NCBI GenBank assembly: GCA_020629285.1
Contig: JAHDDP010000025.1
Span: 1 to 48,861 of the forward strand
Direction: 5' to 3'
Source of the DNA: Maribacter sp.
Lineage (GTDB): Bacteria > Bacteroidota > Bacteroidia > Flavobacteriales > Flavobacteriaceae
Length of the DNA stretch: 48,861 nt
Under the pieces are notes generated by a model. The model was not told the DNA's origin and searched no databases. It saw nothing but the letters and a program-made list of their open reading frames with translations. Shown piece after piece: positions 25,746 to 34,143 of the stretch (the first letter of the stretch is position 1; every line of letters starts with the position of its first letter). A program made the translations under genes and the position numbers.

Positions 25746-26138
25746 ATGTTTATAGAAACACCAAAGGCAGAAATATCTAAAAATACAGAAGACACTTTTA
25801 ACTTCTTAAATGACCTGCCTAATTTTAGATTGTTAATGCCTGAAAATATTGACAAATTTGAGGTTTTAAATGAGAATAGATTTCTTTTTGCTTTAAAAGG
25901 AATGCCAGAAATTGTTTTGGAAAAGAAAGAACAAACACCTTTCAGTCAAATTGTTTTGGGTGCCGCTAGTGAAAAATTACCTTTTACTTTAACAGCAGAT
26001 ATTATAGAAATAGATGCGAATAAAAGTGAAGTTGTTTTAAGTTTTAAAGGTGAATTCAATGCTATGATGGCAATGATGATCAAAAAACCTATTACCAATT
26101 TCATTAATACGTTATCAACGAATTTGGCAAAGGTCTAA
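25746..26138 (+). CDS. SRPBCC-fold (START-like) protein
   Basis: Product of 130 residues with the look of the small SRPBCC/polyketide-cyclase-like fold: an initial beta strand, NTEDTFNFLNDLPNFRLLMP (helix-turn typical of the family), several strands and a long C-terminal helix (MMIKKPITNFINTLSTNL). Such proteins bind hydrophobic ligands in a cavity; ligand unknown. Located 3 bases after pyrE and ending in a 4-base convergent overlap with birA. The pairing with pyrE recurs, as I recall, in flavobacteria. Function is not established. Confidence 0.7.
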   Translation: MFIETPKAEISKNTEDTFNFLNDLPNFRLLMPENIDKFEVLNENRFLFALKGMPEIVLEKKEQTPFSQIVLGAASEKLPFTLTADIIEIDANKSEVVLSFKGEFNAMMAMMIKKPITNFINTLSTNLAKV

Positions 26139-26866
26139 TACATTAGCTGTATTTCTTTTAACCCATATTCTTGAAGATCACCATCTTCATGTCTCACAAT
26201 AAGTTTACCGCCAATAGAAACTTTTTCTATTGTGCCGGTAAATAGAGAACTGTCTTGATTTTTAAAACTACTCCTATCTCCTATTTTAAATAAGTAAGAA
26301 TGATATTGTGCGTACAATTCTTGCTCTAAAGAATCTATTGGTTTGTTTAAATACAAATGCAACTGTTCTATTAGGGAATAAAAAACCGAATCAAGATCAA
26401 AATCTGCATCCATAATATTTTTCAATGAAGATGCATTTGGTGCGTTTTTGAACACTTCTTGATTCACATTTAAGCCAATTCCTATAATAGTTCGTTTAAT
26501 TTTAGATCCAGATAAAATATTTTCTATCAATATACCCCCTATTTTAGAATTACCTGACAGAATGTCGTTAGGCCATTTAATGCTTAAATCAGGTATACCC
26601 AAACGTTTTAAAGCATCTATAATGGCAAGAGATACACAAACACTTACCAAAAAAATACGCTGTATCGGTATGTTAATATTATTTTTCAACACACTGAATG
26701 CTAAGTTTTTACCCGGTTCAGACTCCCATTTAGCACTCATTTGCCCCCTACCCGAAGTTTGATCTCTTGTGGTAATTACGGTGAAATCATCAAGTTCTTT
26801 TTTAAATGACAGGTCTTTTAAATAGGTGTTTGTAGATTGCGTGGCATCAAGTTTGATTATTTGCAT
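26135..26866 (-). CDS. birA: Biotin--[acetyl-CoA-carboxylase] ligase
   Basis: Attaches biotin via biotinyl-AMP to the carrier domain of acetyl-CoA carboxylase. The 243-residue product contains STNTYLKD, the biotin-binding TTRDQTSGRGQMSAKW, SIKWPNDI with catalytic Lys, and IGIGLNVNQ. There is no N-terminal helix-turn-helix, so this is the non-regulatory type (class I) and not a repressor of biotin genes. It is divergent from rsfS and overlaps the SRPBCC gene end by 4 bases. Confidence 0.94.
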   Translation of the reverse strand: MQIIKLDATQSTNTYLKDLSFKKELDDFTVITTRDQTSGRGQMSAKWESEPGKNLAFSVLKNNINIPIQRIFLVSVCVSLAIIDALKRLGIPDLSIKWPNDILSGNSKIGGILIENILSGSKIKRTIIGIGLNVNQEVFKNAPNASSLKNIMDADFDLDSVFYSLIEQLHLYLNKPIDSLEQELYAQYHSYLFKIGDRSSFKNQDSSLFTGTIEKVSIGGKLIVRHEDGDLQEYGLKEIQLMY

Positions 26867-26932
26867 TTACTGTTCTTATTGTGAATCTTTAATGTATTGT
26901 TAAAAACTAGTCCTAAAAGAACAAAAAAATAA

Positions 26933-26940
26933 TAACTTTG
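26933..26940 (+). promoter_or_regulatory. -7 box for the rsfS-ftsH operon
   Basis: TAACTTTG, an exact TAnnTTTG match, 19 bases before the rsfS ATG. No -33 TTG at the standard distance; the region in between is A-rich. Confidence 0.5.
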
Positions 26941-26959
26941 TAAAAACTAAAATTTTTGA

Positions 26960-27334
26960 ATGCAGGAAAATAAAACTAGCAAAGATGAGTTAATTGCATT
27001 AATAATTCAGGGAATTGACGAAGTAAAAGGTCACAACATCAACCTATTAGATTTAAGAGAAATTGAGAATACCGTTTGTGATTACTTCATAGTTTGTAAC
27101 GGTACTTCAAATACGCATGTAAATGCTATTGTAGGTTCTATTCAAAAAACAGTAAGTAAAGCGATTCAAGACAAACCTTGGCACGTAGAAGGCGAAGACA
27201 ATGCCGAATGGGTACTTATGGACTACGTTAATGTAGTTGTTCATATCTTCCAAAAGCAAGTAAGAGAATTTTATGATATAGAAGGTTTATGGGGAGATGC
27301 AAAATTCACAACTATAGAAAGTAGCGTAAATTAA
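26960..27334 (+). CDS. rsfS: Ribosomal silencing factor RsfS
   Basis: Binds ribosomal protein uL14 and blocks 30S-50S joining during starvation. The 124-residue product has the family motifs CDYFIVCNGTSNTHV, PWHVEGEDNAEWVLMDYVNVVVHIF and REFYDIEGLWGDA. Length is typical. It starts the operon rsfS-ftsH-LUD-cdsA-psd-ACBP, with ftsH 12 bases downstream. Confidence 0.95.
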   Translation: MQENKTSKDELIALIIQGIDEVKGHNINLLDLREIENTVCDYFIVCNGTSNTHVNAIVGSIQKTVSKAIQDKPWHVEGEDNAEWVLMDYVNVVVHIFQKQVREFYDIEGLWGDAKFTTIESSVN

Positions 27335-27346
27335 TAAAAAATTAAA

Positions 27347-29350
27347 ATGGCAAAAGAAAACAAAACAAATCCGAAAAAACCAAAGTTTAGTTCTTGGTGG
27401 ATTTATGGATTGGTAGCAGTATTACTTATTGGATTTCAATTATTCAATAGTGATGACCTAGCTAGCACACAAAAAACGACTACTTCAGAATTACAGCAGT
27501 ATTTAAGAAATGGTGATGTCAAAAAAGTATTGATCATTACCAACACCAATCAAGCAAAGGTTTTTTTAACCGATGATGCTATTGCAAAAGAAGTTCACAA
27601 AGATGTGAACGAGAAGTCTTTTCTTCCATCATCCGGCAATGTACCTCAGTACACTTTAGATTATGGTGACCTTCAAATATTTCAGAATGAAATCACTGAA
27701 ATCAAAAAAGAAAACAATTTAGATACAATCATTGAATTTGGTAAGGAATCTACTGCTATTTTAGATTTCTTGTTATCGCTTTTACCATTTGTATTGATTA
27801 TAGGTATTTGGATCTATTTAATGCGTAGAATGTCTGGCGGCGGCGGCGGCGGTGCCGGAGGTCAGATTTTTAATATAGGCAAGTCTAAAGCAAAATTATT
27901 TGACGAAAAGACAGATACAAGAACTTCATTTAAAGACGTTGCCGGATTAGAAGGCGCAAAAGAAGAAGTAGAAGAGATCGTAGAATTCTTAAGAAACCCG
28001 GACAAGTATACATCATTAGGTGGTAAAATACCAAAAGGTGCATTACTTGTAGGACCTCCAGGTACTGGTAAAACACTATTGGCCAAGGCCGTTGCTGGTG
28101 AAGCTAAGGTTCCTTTCTTCTCGTTATCCGGTTCAGATTTCGTAGAAATGTTCGTAGGTGTTGGTGCATCTAGAGTACGTGACTTGTTCAAGCAAGCAAA
28201 AGACAAATCTCCTGCCATTATTTTTATTGATGAAATTGATGCGATTGGTAGAGCTAGAGGTAAAAATAATTTTACAGGTTCTAATGACGAACGTGAAAAT
28301 ACATTGAACCAATTATTAACTGAAATGGACGGTTTTGGTACAAATACAAATGTTATTGTACTTGCAGCAACCAACCGTGCAGATGTATTGGACAAAGCAT
28401 TAATGCGTGCAGGTAGATTTGATAGACAAATTTATGTTGACCTACCGGATATTCGCGAGCGTAAAGAAATTTTCGAAGTTCACCTAAGACCTATTAAAAC
28501 GGCAGAGACTCTTGATCTTGATTTCTTGGCTAGACAAACTCCTGGTTTCTCTGGTGCAGATATTGCAAATGTTTGTAACGAAGCTGCATTGATTGCAGCT
28601 AGAAACGAGAAAAAAGCGGTAACCAAGCAAGATTTCTTAGATGCTGTAGATAGAATCGTAGGTGGTCTTGAAAAGAAAAATAAAATTATTACTCCGGGTG
28701 AGAAAGAGACTATCGCCTATCACGAAGCTGGTCATGCAACCACTAGTTGGATGCTAGAACACGCTGCTCCTTTGGTGAAAGTTACTATTGTACCAAGAGG
28801 GCAATCATTAGGTGCTGCATGGTATTTACCTGAAGAGCGTTTAATTGTTAGACCTGAACAAATGTTGGACGAAATGTGTGCAACTATGGGTGGTAGAGCT
28901 GCAGAGAAAGTTATTTTCAATAAAATTTCTACCGGTGCTTTAAGTGATTTGGAAAAGGTTACCAAGCAAGCAAGGGCAATGGTAACTATTTACGGTCTTA
29001 ATGATGAAATAGGTAATATTACCTATTATGATTCTTCTGGTCAAGATTCTTATGGTTTCTCAAAACCTTACAGTGAGGACACCGCTCGTAAAATAGATGC
29101 TGAAATTTCCAAGATAATTGAAGAGCAGTATCAACGCGCTATCAAGGTTTTAACAGACAATAAGGATAAACTTACAACTTTAGCTGAAAGATTGTTAGAG
29201 AAAGAAGTTATCTTTAAGGAAGATTTAGAAAAAATCTTCGGTAAGCGCAATTTCGAAAAGGATATTTTAGCCTTGGAAAACGAAAAGAAACTGAAAGAAG
29301 AAGAGGACAACAAATCTACAGACGAGCAAGAAATTACAGAGAACAAGTAA
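27347..29350 (+). CDS. ftsH: ATP-dependent zinc metalloprotease FtsH
   Basis: Membrane-anchored AAA protease that removes misassembled membrane proteins and regulates short-lived factors. The 667-residue product has two membrane helices (about 17-34 and 140-160) flanking a periplasmic domain, a Gly-rich linker (GGGGGGAGG), Walker A GPPGTGKT (236-243), pore loop FVGVGASR, Walker B IIFIDEIDAIGR, the second-region-of-homology ATNRADVLDKALMRAGRFDR, and the zinc motif HEAGH (459-463). The C-terminal tail is charged. In bacteria FtsH can control LPS synthesis through LpxC; the downstream phospholipid genes here suggest an envelope-related operon, which is an inference. Confidence 0.98.
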   Translation: MAKENKTNPKKPKFSSWWIYGLVAVLLIGFQLFNSDDLASTQKTTTSELQQYLRNGDVKKVLIITNTNQAKVFLTDDAIAKEVHKDVNEKSFLPSSGNVPQYTLDYGDLQIFQNEITEIKKENNLDTIIEFGKESTAILDFLLSLLPFVLIIGIWIYLMRRMSGGGGGGAGGQIFNIGKSKAKLFDEKTDTRTSFKDVAGLEGAKEEVEEIVEFLRNPDKYTSLGGKIPKGALLVGPPGTGKTLLAKAVAGEAKVPFFSLSGSDFVEMFVGVGASRVRDLFKQAKDKSPAIIFIDEIDAIGRARGKNNFTGSNDERENTLNQLLTEMDGFGTNTNVIVLAATNRADVLDKALMRAGRFDRQIYVDLPDIRERKEIFEVHLRPIKTAETLDLDFLARQTPGFSGADIANVCNEAALIAARNEKKAVTKQDFLDAVDRIVGGLEKKNKIITPGEKETIAYHEAGHATTSWMLEHAAPLVKVTIVPRGQSLGAAWYLPEERLIVRPEQMLDEMCATMGGRAAEKVIFNKISTGALSDLEKVTKQARAMVTIYGLNDEIGNITYYDSSGQDSYGFSKPYSEDTARKIDAEISKIIEEQYQRAIKVLTDNKDKLTTLAERLLEKEVIFKEDLEKIFGKRNFEKDILALENEKKLKEEEDNKSTDEQEITENK

Positions 29351-29391
29351 TATTGCAATACTTTAGATAAGCAATTATTTCAACAACATAA

Positions 29392-30003
29392 ATGGGGTTT
29401 TTAGATATTTTATTTGGTGGTGGCAAGAAAAAGGTTTCGAAAGAAACCGCGGAAACGCGCGGCGATCATATGCCTGATTTAAATATTCCCGTTGATGAAA
29501 AATTTACAATTCATTTTAAGAAAAATGGTGGTAAGTTCATTTATTGCGATTCTGATGCAGAAGTTTCAAAAGCAATTAGAAATATTGTTACAGAAAATAA
29601 TTGGGAAAGCGAGCCTTTCTTTGTTCTAAATGAAAGGCTAGCCCAAAAATTTTCAAAAGAATCGATTACATTTACTGATAATGCTCGCGACAGCGAAGTA
29701 TTTTTTACCACTTGCGAACATCTTATAGCCCAAAACGGCAGCATTCTTGTTTGCTCAAACCAGCTCTTAGAAAAAAAGGTAAACGAACTACCTAGCAATC
29801 TTGTAGTCTTTGCCACTACAAGTCAACTAATAGAATCTATAGGAGAAGGTTTAAAGACCATAAAGAAAAAATACGGTCAAAAAATACCGGCCAATATAAC
29901 TACATTAAAACACTTTAAAGCTACCGCAGAGAATTCAGATGATTTTCTAACTTATGGTAGTAGTACTAAAAATCTTTATCTTTTACTTCTGGAAGATTTA
30001 TAG
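29392..30003 (+). CDS. LUD domain protein (LutC-like)
   Basis: Product of 203 residues related to the LUD domain of lactate-utilization proteins. The middle and C-terminal parts (DSEVFFTTCEHLIAQNGSILVCSN, NLVVFATTSQLIESIGEGL) resemble the LutC core. The N-terminal MGFLDILFGGGKKKV is a short basic leader. The gene stands alone without lutA or lutB, so lactate oxidation is unlikely; linkage with ftsH and cdsA recurs in flavobacteria as I recall. Function unknown. It lies 41 bases after ftsH, and cdsA begins 1 base after its stop. Confidence 0.7.
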   Translation: MGFLDILFGGGKKKVSKETAETRGDHMPDLNIPVDEKFTIHFKKNGGKFIYCDSDAEVSKAIRNIVTENNWESEPFFVLNERLAQKFSKESITFTDNARDSEVFFTTCEHLIAQNGSILVCSNQLLEKKVNELPSNLVVFATTSQLIESIGEGLKTIKKKYGQKIPANITTLKHFKATAENSDDFLTYGSSTKNLYLLLLEDL

Positions 30004-30004
30004 T

Positions 30005-30808
30005 ATGAAAGAAATTCTAAGAAGGTCACTAACAGGGGCTGTGTACATAATCCTATTATTGTCAGCAGTCTTTTTAAGTTCTGATGCCTTTGATTTTTTA
30101 TTTATGACCTTCGGGCTAGCTTGCTTGTACGAGTATAAAAAATTAGTTCAATTAAGAGGCTACCATATTTTTGCAGCCTATTTAGCACTATGGTGGGCTT
30201 ATATTTATCTGGTCAAAGACCAACAGATCATAAATATATTAATGCTAGTCACCATTGTTGTTGACATCTATCTGTTATATAATCTATTTGCCAAAAAACC
30301 TTTAAAACTTAATACGACATTAAAGTTCTTAATCGGCCTATTTTACATAGGCGGAGGTTGTATTTTTCTAACAATGATACCTTACAAGAACGATGCATTT
30401 GCAAAACTTTTGATCATGGGTATTTTTATATTAATATGGGTAAACGACTCATTTGCATACCTAGTAGGTAAAAGTATTGGCAGAACTAAACTTTTTCCTT
30501 CAGTTTCTCCTAAAAAAACCATTGAAGGTACTTTAGGAGGTTTTATATTTGCACTAGCGGCAGCTTATTTAATGGCCACTTTTGAAGCTCTTATAAGTCC
30601 TGTTCAATGGATGATCCTTGCAACGGTTATCGTAGTAGCCGGTAGCCTAGGTGATTTAATAGAATCTAAATTTAAAAGAGCTGCAGGTGTAAAGGATAGC
30701 GGAGCCATATTACCTGGCCACGGTGGTATGTTAGATCGTTTGGACAGCTTGGTCTTTGCCGCACCATTTGCTTATTTAACTTTAAATATATTCAGTTATG
30801 TTTCATAG
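30005..30808 (+). CDS. cdsA: Phosphatidate cytidylyltransferase
   Basis: Makes CDP-diacylglycerol from phosphatidate and CTP at the inner membrane, the branch point of phospholipid synthesis. The 267-residue product is a polytopic membrane protein with about seven or eight hydrophobic segments. The C-terminal signature VKDSGAILPGHGGMLDRLD (with the Asp pair) followed by SLVFAAPFAYL identifies it. The frame is open upstream into the LUD gene, but ATG 30005 gives the usual MKEILRRSLTGAVYI start. The last 11 bases overlap psd. Confidence 0.94.
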   Translation: MKEILRRSLTGAVYIILLLSAVFLSSDAFDFLFMTFGLACLYEYKKLVQLRGYHIFAAYLALWWAYIYLVKDQQIINILMLVTIVVDIYLLYNLFAKKPLKLNTTLKFLIGLFYIGGGCIFLTMIPYKNDAFAKLLIMGIFILIWVNDSFAYLVGKSIGRTKLFPSVSPKKTIEGTLGGFIFALAAAYLMATFEALISPVQWMILATVIVVAGSLGDLIESKFKRAAGVKDSGAILPGHGGMLDRLDSLVFAAPFAYLTLNIFSYVS

Positions 30809-31481
30809 AGAGGGACAAAAAATAATATTGTTTTCTTTTTTGATTATAGGTTCAAGTATACTCTTGGCCCATTACTTTATTGACATAGCATGGCTAAAAT
30901 TAGCCGTACAAATTCTAGGTCTAGTTTTACTCATTATAATTTTGCAATTCTTTAGAAACCCAAAGAGATTGGCAAGAAAGGATTTCAATGAAATTCTTTC
31001 TCCTGTAGATGGGAAAGTTGTAGTTATAGAAGAAGTTTTAGAGAAAGAATATTTTAATGAAAAAAGAAGACAGGTTTCTATTTTCATGTCTCCGGTAAAT
31101 GTGCACGTAACAAGATACCCTGCAAGTGGTTTAATTACTTTTTCTAAATATCATCCTGGTAAATTCTTAGTTGCCTGGCATCCAAAATCAAGTGAAGAAA
31201 ACGAAAGAACCACTGTAGTTATAAAAACCCCTAAGTTTGGCGAAATCCTTTACAGACAAATAGCTGGCGCACTTGCTAGACGAATTGTAAATTATGCCGA
31301 AAAAGGCGAAAGCGTACAACAGGGAGACGATGCAGGATTTATAAAATTTGGTTCTAGAGTCGATTTGTTTTTACCTTTAGATTGCCAAATCAATGTTAAG
31401 CTAAACCAGAAAGTTAAAGGTAATGAGACTTGTATAGCTACATTTGTTGACCCAAACGAAAATGAAGAAATTACGTATTGA
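30798..31481 (+). CDS. psd: Phosphatidylserine decarboxylase proenzyme
   Basis: Converts phosphatidylserine to phosphatidylethanolamine; self-cleaves to make a pyruvoyl group. The 227-residue product has N-terminal membrane helices (about 10-50), LSPVDGKVVVIEE, SIFMSPVNVHVTRYPASG, and the cleavage motif IKFGSRVDLFLP where Gly185-Ser186 is the expected site. It is the short Psd type found in Bacteroidota. The phosphatidylserine synthase gene is not in this window. It overlaps cdsA by 11 bases and overlaps the next gene by 20 bases. Confidence 0.94.
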   Translation: MFHREGQKIILFSFLIIGSSILLAHYFIDIAWLKLAVQILGLVLLIIILQFFRNPKRLARKDFNEILSPVDGKVVVIEEVLEKEYFNEKRRQVSIFMSPVNVHVTRYPASGLITFSKYHPGKFLVAWHPKSSEENERTTVVIKTPKFGEILYRQIAGALARRIVNYAEKGESVQQGDDAGFIKFGSRVDLFLPLDCQINVKLNQKVKGNETCIATFVDPNENEEITY

Positions 31482-31716
31482 ATTTGAGGAAAACGTGGCT
31501 TTGGTCAATAACTTTACCGAACCAATACCGGCAGATATACTTTTAAAATTGTATGCCTATTACAAAATTGCGAATGCAAATTTTGACAATCCCGGTAGTA
31601 AAACCCCTTTAATAAATGCCTTTAAAGCAAATGCTTTGATACAAGCCAAAAACATGAGTAAGAAAAAGGCAATGCAATCTTACATAGACCTCGTAAAAAA
31701 AGAACTAAAAAAATAA
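31462..31716 (+). CDS. Acyl-CoA-binding protein (ACBP family)
   Basis: Small cytosolic protein of 84 residues, predicted four-helix bundle. LLKLYAYYKIAN matches the acyl-CoA-binding LYxxYKxA motif, and MSKKKAMQSYIDLV matches the C-terminal MSKEEAMKxYIxLV-like helix. The central KWDAW of eukaryotic members is replaced by NAFKANALIQAK. It should bind long-chain acyl-CoA. The frame is open to TTG 31444, but ATG 31462 gives the proper start. It overlaps psd by 20 bases and ends the operon; with cdsA and psd this suggests a role in supplying or buffering acyl groups for lipids, which is an inference. Confidence 0.82.
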   Translation: MKKLRIEFEENVALVNNFTEPIPADILLKLYAYYKIANANFDNPGSKTPLINAFKANALIQAKNMSKKKAMQSYIDLVKKELKK

Positions 31717-31964
31717 TTACATCTACTTTACTATAATAAGATAAGTCTAGGTAAAACAACAAAAATCAGTACCGTAGTTTTTTTATCAATAGTAAATTTA
31801 CTACTACTTATTGCGACAACCACAATCTACACCTAGTAAAACTAAATTCATTGCAAATATTGAATCTATTATTCTTTGCATGTAGTAAGTGATTAAACAG
31901 CATATTCGTCGTACTTGCTAAACAATGGATTAAAATTATAAAAGAATTATTTTCGGCGATAACA

Positions 31965-32729
31965 TTATTGATATAAATCTTCCAAATCAGCGTCGCAAAG
32001 TGAGCAAAATAAATCATCTAACTTTGCACACACATCATTAAAAAAACGTTCTCCTTTTTCTTTGGCAGCAAACTCAGGATTGCCAATACCCGTATCGCCA
32101 CTTACCTTTGACCACTGCCTTTCTGCCCAAGCCCAACTTTCATTATAAGCCTTTATCCTAAATTTTTTAGCACTACCACTACCCCATTTATCTTTCGGCA
32201 ATACCAAATCAGGTCTTAAATAAAGCATTAAACTTGTTTCCATTTCATCGGCATGATCACCCTCTTCCTTAAAATATTTAGATTTATCGAACATGGGAGG
32301 AAAGAAACAAAAACTGATAAACATCTCTGGGAACAATAAACCTAATTCCCTTATAATAGGTTTAAAATTATTACCTCCGTGACCATTGAACAGCAATAAT
32401 TTCTTTATGCCTTGCCTATTTAATACGGTTACCAAATCTTTTAAAATAGCCAATTGAGTAGACGGATTCAAATTCATATCTAAATAGATGTCACTCTGGC
32501 CTGTATTAACACCAAAAGGTATCGTAGGTAAAACCATTACCTTTCTTCCTTTCTGCCAAGAGGCACCGGCAGCAGACTCAGCCATACTTTTTGCTTGATA
32601 ATTATCGGTACCATAGGGTAAATGATAATTATGAGCCTCTGTGGCTCCCCAAGGCAAAATTGCCAATTCTATTTTTTCATCTTTTAAATGTTCCCAATTA
32701 GTTTCAGCAAGTACATAAGGTCTAATCAT
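31965..32729 (-). CDS. Creatininase family protein
   Basis: Metal-dependent amidohydrolase of the creatininase/MftE fold, 254 residues. Metal-binding and catalytic motifs are LPWGATEAHNYHLPYGTDNY (Glu, His, Asp), LLFNGHGGNN and DHADEMETSLML (His, Glu). Substrate is unknown; family members act on creatinine, formamidopyrimidine precursors of flavins, or peptides. The longest frame starts at 32771 but those codons run through the terminator hairpin of the upstream gene; ATG 32729 gives MIRPYVLAETNW. It ends 249 bases before the end of the acyl-CoA-binding gene; that intervening stretch (31717-31964) shows no gene. Confidence 0.87.
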   Translation of the reverse strand: MIRPYVLAETNWEHLKDEKIELAILPWGATEAHNYHLPYGTDNYQAKSMAESAAGASWQKGRKVMVLPTIPFGVNTGQSDIYLDMNLNPSTQLAILKDLVTVLNRQGIKKLLLFNGHGGNNFKPIIRELGLLFPEMFISFCFFPPMFDKSKYFKEEGDHADEMETSLMLYLRPDLVLPKDKWGSGSAKKFRIKAYNESWAWAERQWSKVSGDTGIGNPEFAAKEKGERFFNDVCAKLDDLFCSLCDADLEDLYQ

Positions 32730-32759
32730 AGTACTAAAGATACTATTTAAGCACAAAAA

Positions 32760-32783
32760 AACCCTTGACATAAATCAAGGGTT
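32760..32783 (-). terminator. Terminator of the Lmo0937-type gene
   Basis: Nine-base stem AACCCTTGA / TCAAGGGTT with a 6-base loop; on the minus strand it is followed by a run of T. It lies 40 bases beyond the end of the small gene at 32823 and just upstream of the creatininase start. Confidence 0.85.
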
Positions 32784-32822
32784 CATATATTTTTTTGATA
32801 AAATTGGTTTGTAAAATTGAAC

Positions 32823-33002
<180 letters not shown>

Positions 33003-33019
33003 TTAGATTGTTTATACTA

Positions 33020-33027
33020 CAAAACTA
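33020..33027 (-). promoter_or_regulatory. -7 box for the Lmo0937-type gene
   Basis: Minus strand reads TAGTTTTG, an exact TAnnTTTG match, 29 bases before the ATG. The nearest upstream TTG is 26 bases away, outside the usual range. Confidence 0.4.
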
Positions 33028-33130
33028 AAGGGATTAGCCGTGTTAGCTTAACTCAAACAAATTGATTACTAACTCTATATCAGAAACTTCAATAGTAAAA
33101 TCACACCCAAAAGCCCTTAAAACCAGTGCT

Positions 33131-34015
33131 TTATACTAATTTTTTATTGAAAAAATCCATAGTACGTGACCAAGCTAATTCTGCTGCTGGTTCATCATAC
33201 CTAGGTGTAGACGTATTATGAAAGCCATGATTTACATTGTCATAGAAATAAGCAACATTCTCTTTACCTAATTCATTCAATGCTTTTTCGTATGCTGGCC
33301 AACCCGCATTCACGCGTTCATCCAATCCAGCATACTGTAACATTAATGGCGCATTAATGTTTTCAATACCCTCTGTTGGTTGTCCTCCATAAAAAGGTAC
33401 TGCAGCAGATAAATCCGATACTTTTACTGCCATCATATTAGAAATCCATCCACCGAAACAAAAACCTACTACACCGATTTTACCATTGCAATCGTTGTGA
33501 TTTTTCAAATACTCGAATGCCGCTATAAAATCTTCAAGCATTTCATTTCTATCTCTTTTACGTTGCATAGCGCGACCATCATCGTCATTACCCGGGTAAC
33601 CACCTAACGGACTCAAGGCGTCTGGTGCAATAGTTACGAAACCTGCCAAAGCTGCTCTTCTTGCTGTATCTTCAACATACGGATTCAATCCTCTATTTTC
33701 ATGAACCACTACGATACCTGGCAATTTGCCTTCTGCCGATTTTGGTTTGGATAGTAATGCATTGATTTCACCACCTCCTTTATCAGAATTATATGTAATG
33801 AAACCCGAATCCAAATCTGGATTATTTTTATCCACCAAAAAAGTATTCTCATAATCTGGCATTAGAAAACTCATTAACGATGGCACTGTAAGACCTCCTA
33901 CGGCGTACATGGACAGTTTCTGCACAAAGTCTCTACGTTCTAGTTTATTATGGGCATAGGCATCATATAAATCAAATACCTCTTGCTTAATATCTTCCTT
34001 TTTTAGTGGTTTCAT
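33131..34015 (-). CDS. Dienelactone hydrolase family protein, probably exported by Tat
   Basis: Alpha/beta hydrolase of 294 residues. The family nucleophile is Cys in VGFCFGGW (C186), with the acid in GLDERV (D232) and the base in NHGFH (H263). VVVHENRGLNPYVED is the typical oxyanion-side segment. Residues 26-52 (LERRDFVQKLSMYAVGG) resemble a twin-arginine signal, so it may fold in the cytosol and be exported, although the signal begins about 25 residues in. Substrate unknown. Separate transcription unit, 140 bases upstream of the Lmo0937-type gene start. Confidence 0.87.
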   Translation of the reverse strand: MKPLKKEDIKQEVFDLYDAYAHNKLERRDFVQKLSMYAVGGLTVPSLMSFLMPDYENTFLVDKNNPDLDSGFITYNSDKGGGEINALLSKPKSAEGKLPGIVVVHENRGLNPYVEDTARRAALAGFVTIAPDALSPLGGYPGNDDDGRAMQRKRDRNEMLEDFIAAFEYLKNHNDCNGKIGVVGFCFGGWISNMMAVKVSDLSAAVPFYGGQPTEGIENINAPLMLQYAGLDERVNAGWPAYEKALNELGKENVAYFYDNVNHGFHNTSTPRYDEPAAELAWSRTMDFFNKKLV

Positions 34016-34086
34016 TTTCTTAGCTTTTTTATTCTACTTAAAAATACGAAAACAACATGACTACCTAAATACTTTTAACAATAGAA

Positions 34087-34122
34087 AAAGCCTCATTCCT
34101 AATTGTTTAGGAATGAGGCTTT
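34087..34122 (-). terminator. Terminator of valS
   Basis: Perfect 16-base stem AAAGCCTCATTCCTAA / TTAGGAATGAGGCTTT with a 4-base loop, starting 21 bases beyond the valS stop; the minus strand continues in T. Confidence 0.92.
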
Positions 34123-34143
34123 CGTAATTTATGGAATGAAATG

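Noticed and set aside
27862..28395. 177-codon minus-strand open frame within ftsH.
   Set aside because: Shadow of the highly conserved AAA domain; no start context and low-complexity Ser/Pro composition.
31717..32017. Minus-strand frame 31808-32017 and palindrome TAGTAAATTTACTA at 31790-31803.
   Set aside because: The frame overlaps the creatininase 3' end and shows no family; the palindrome is AT-rich and could be chance.
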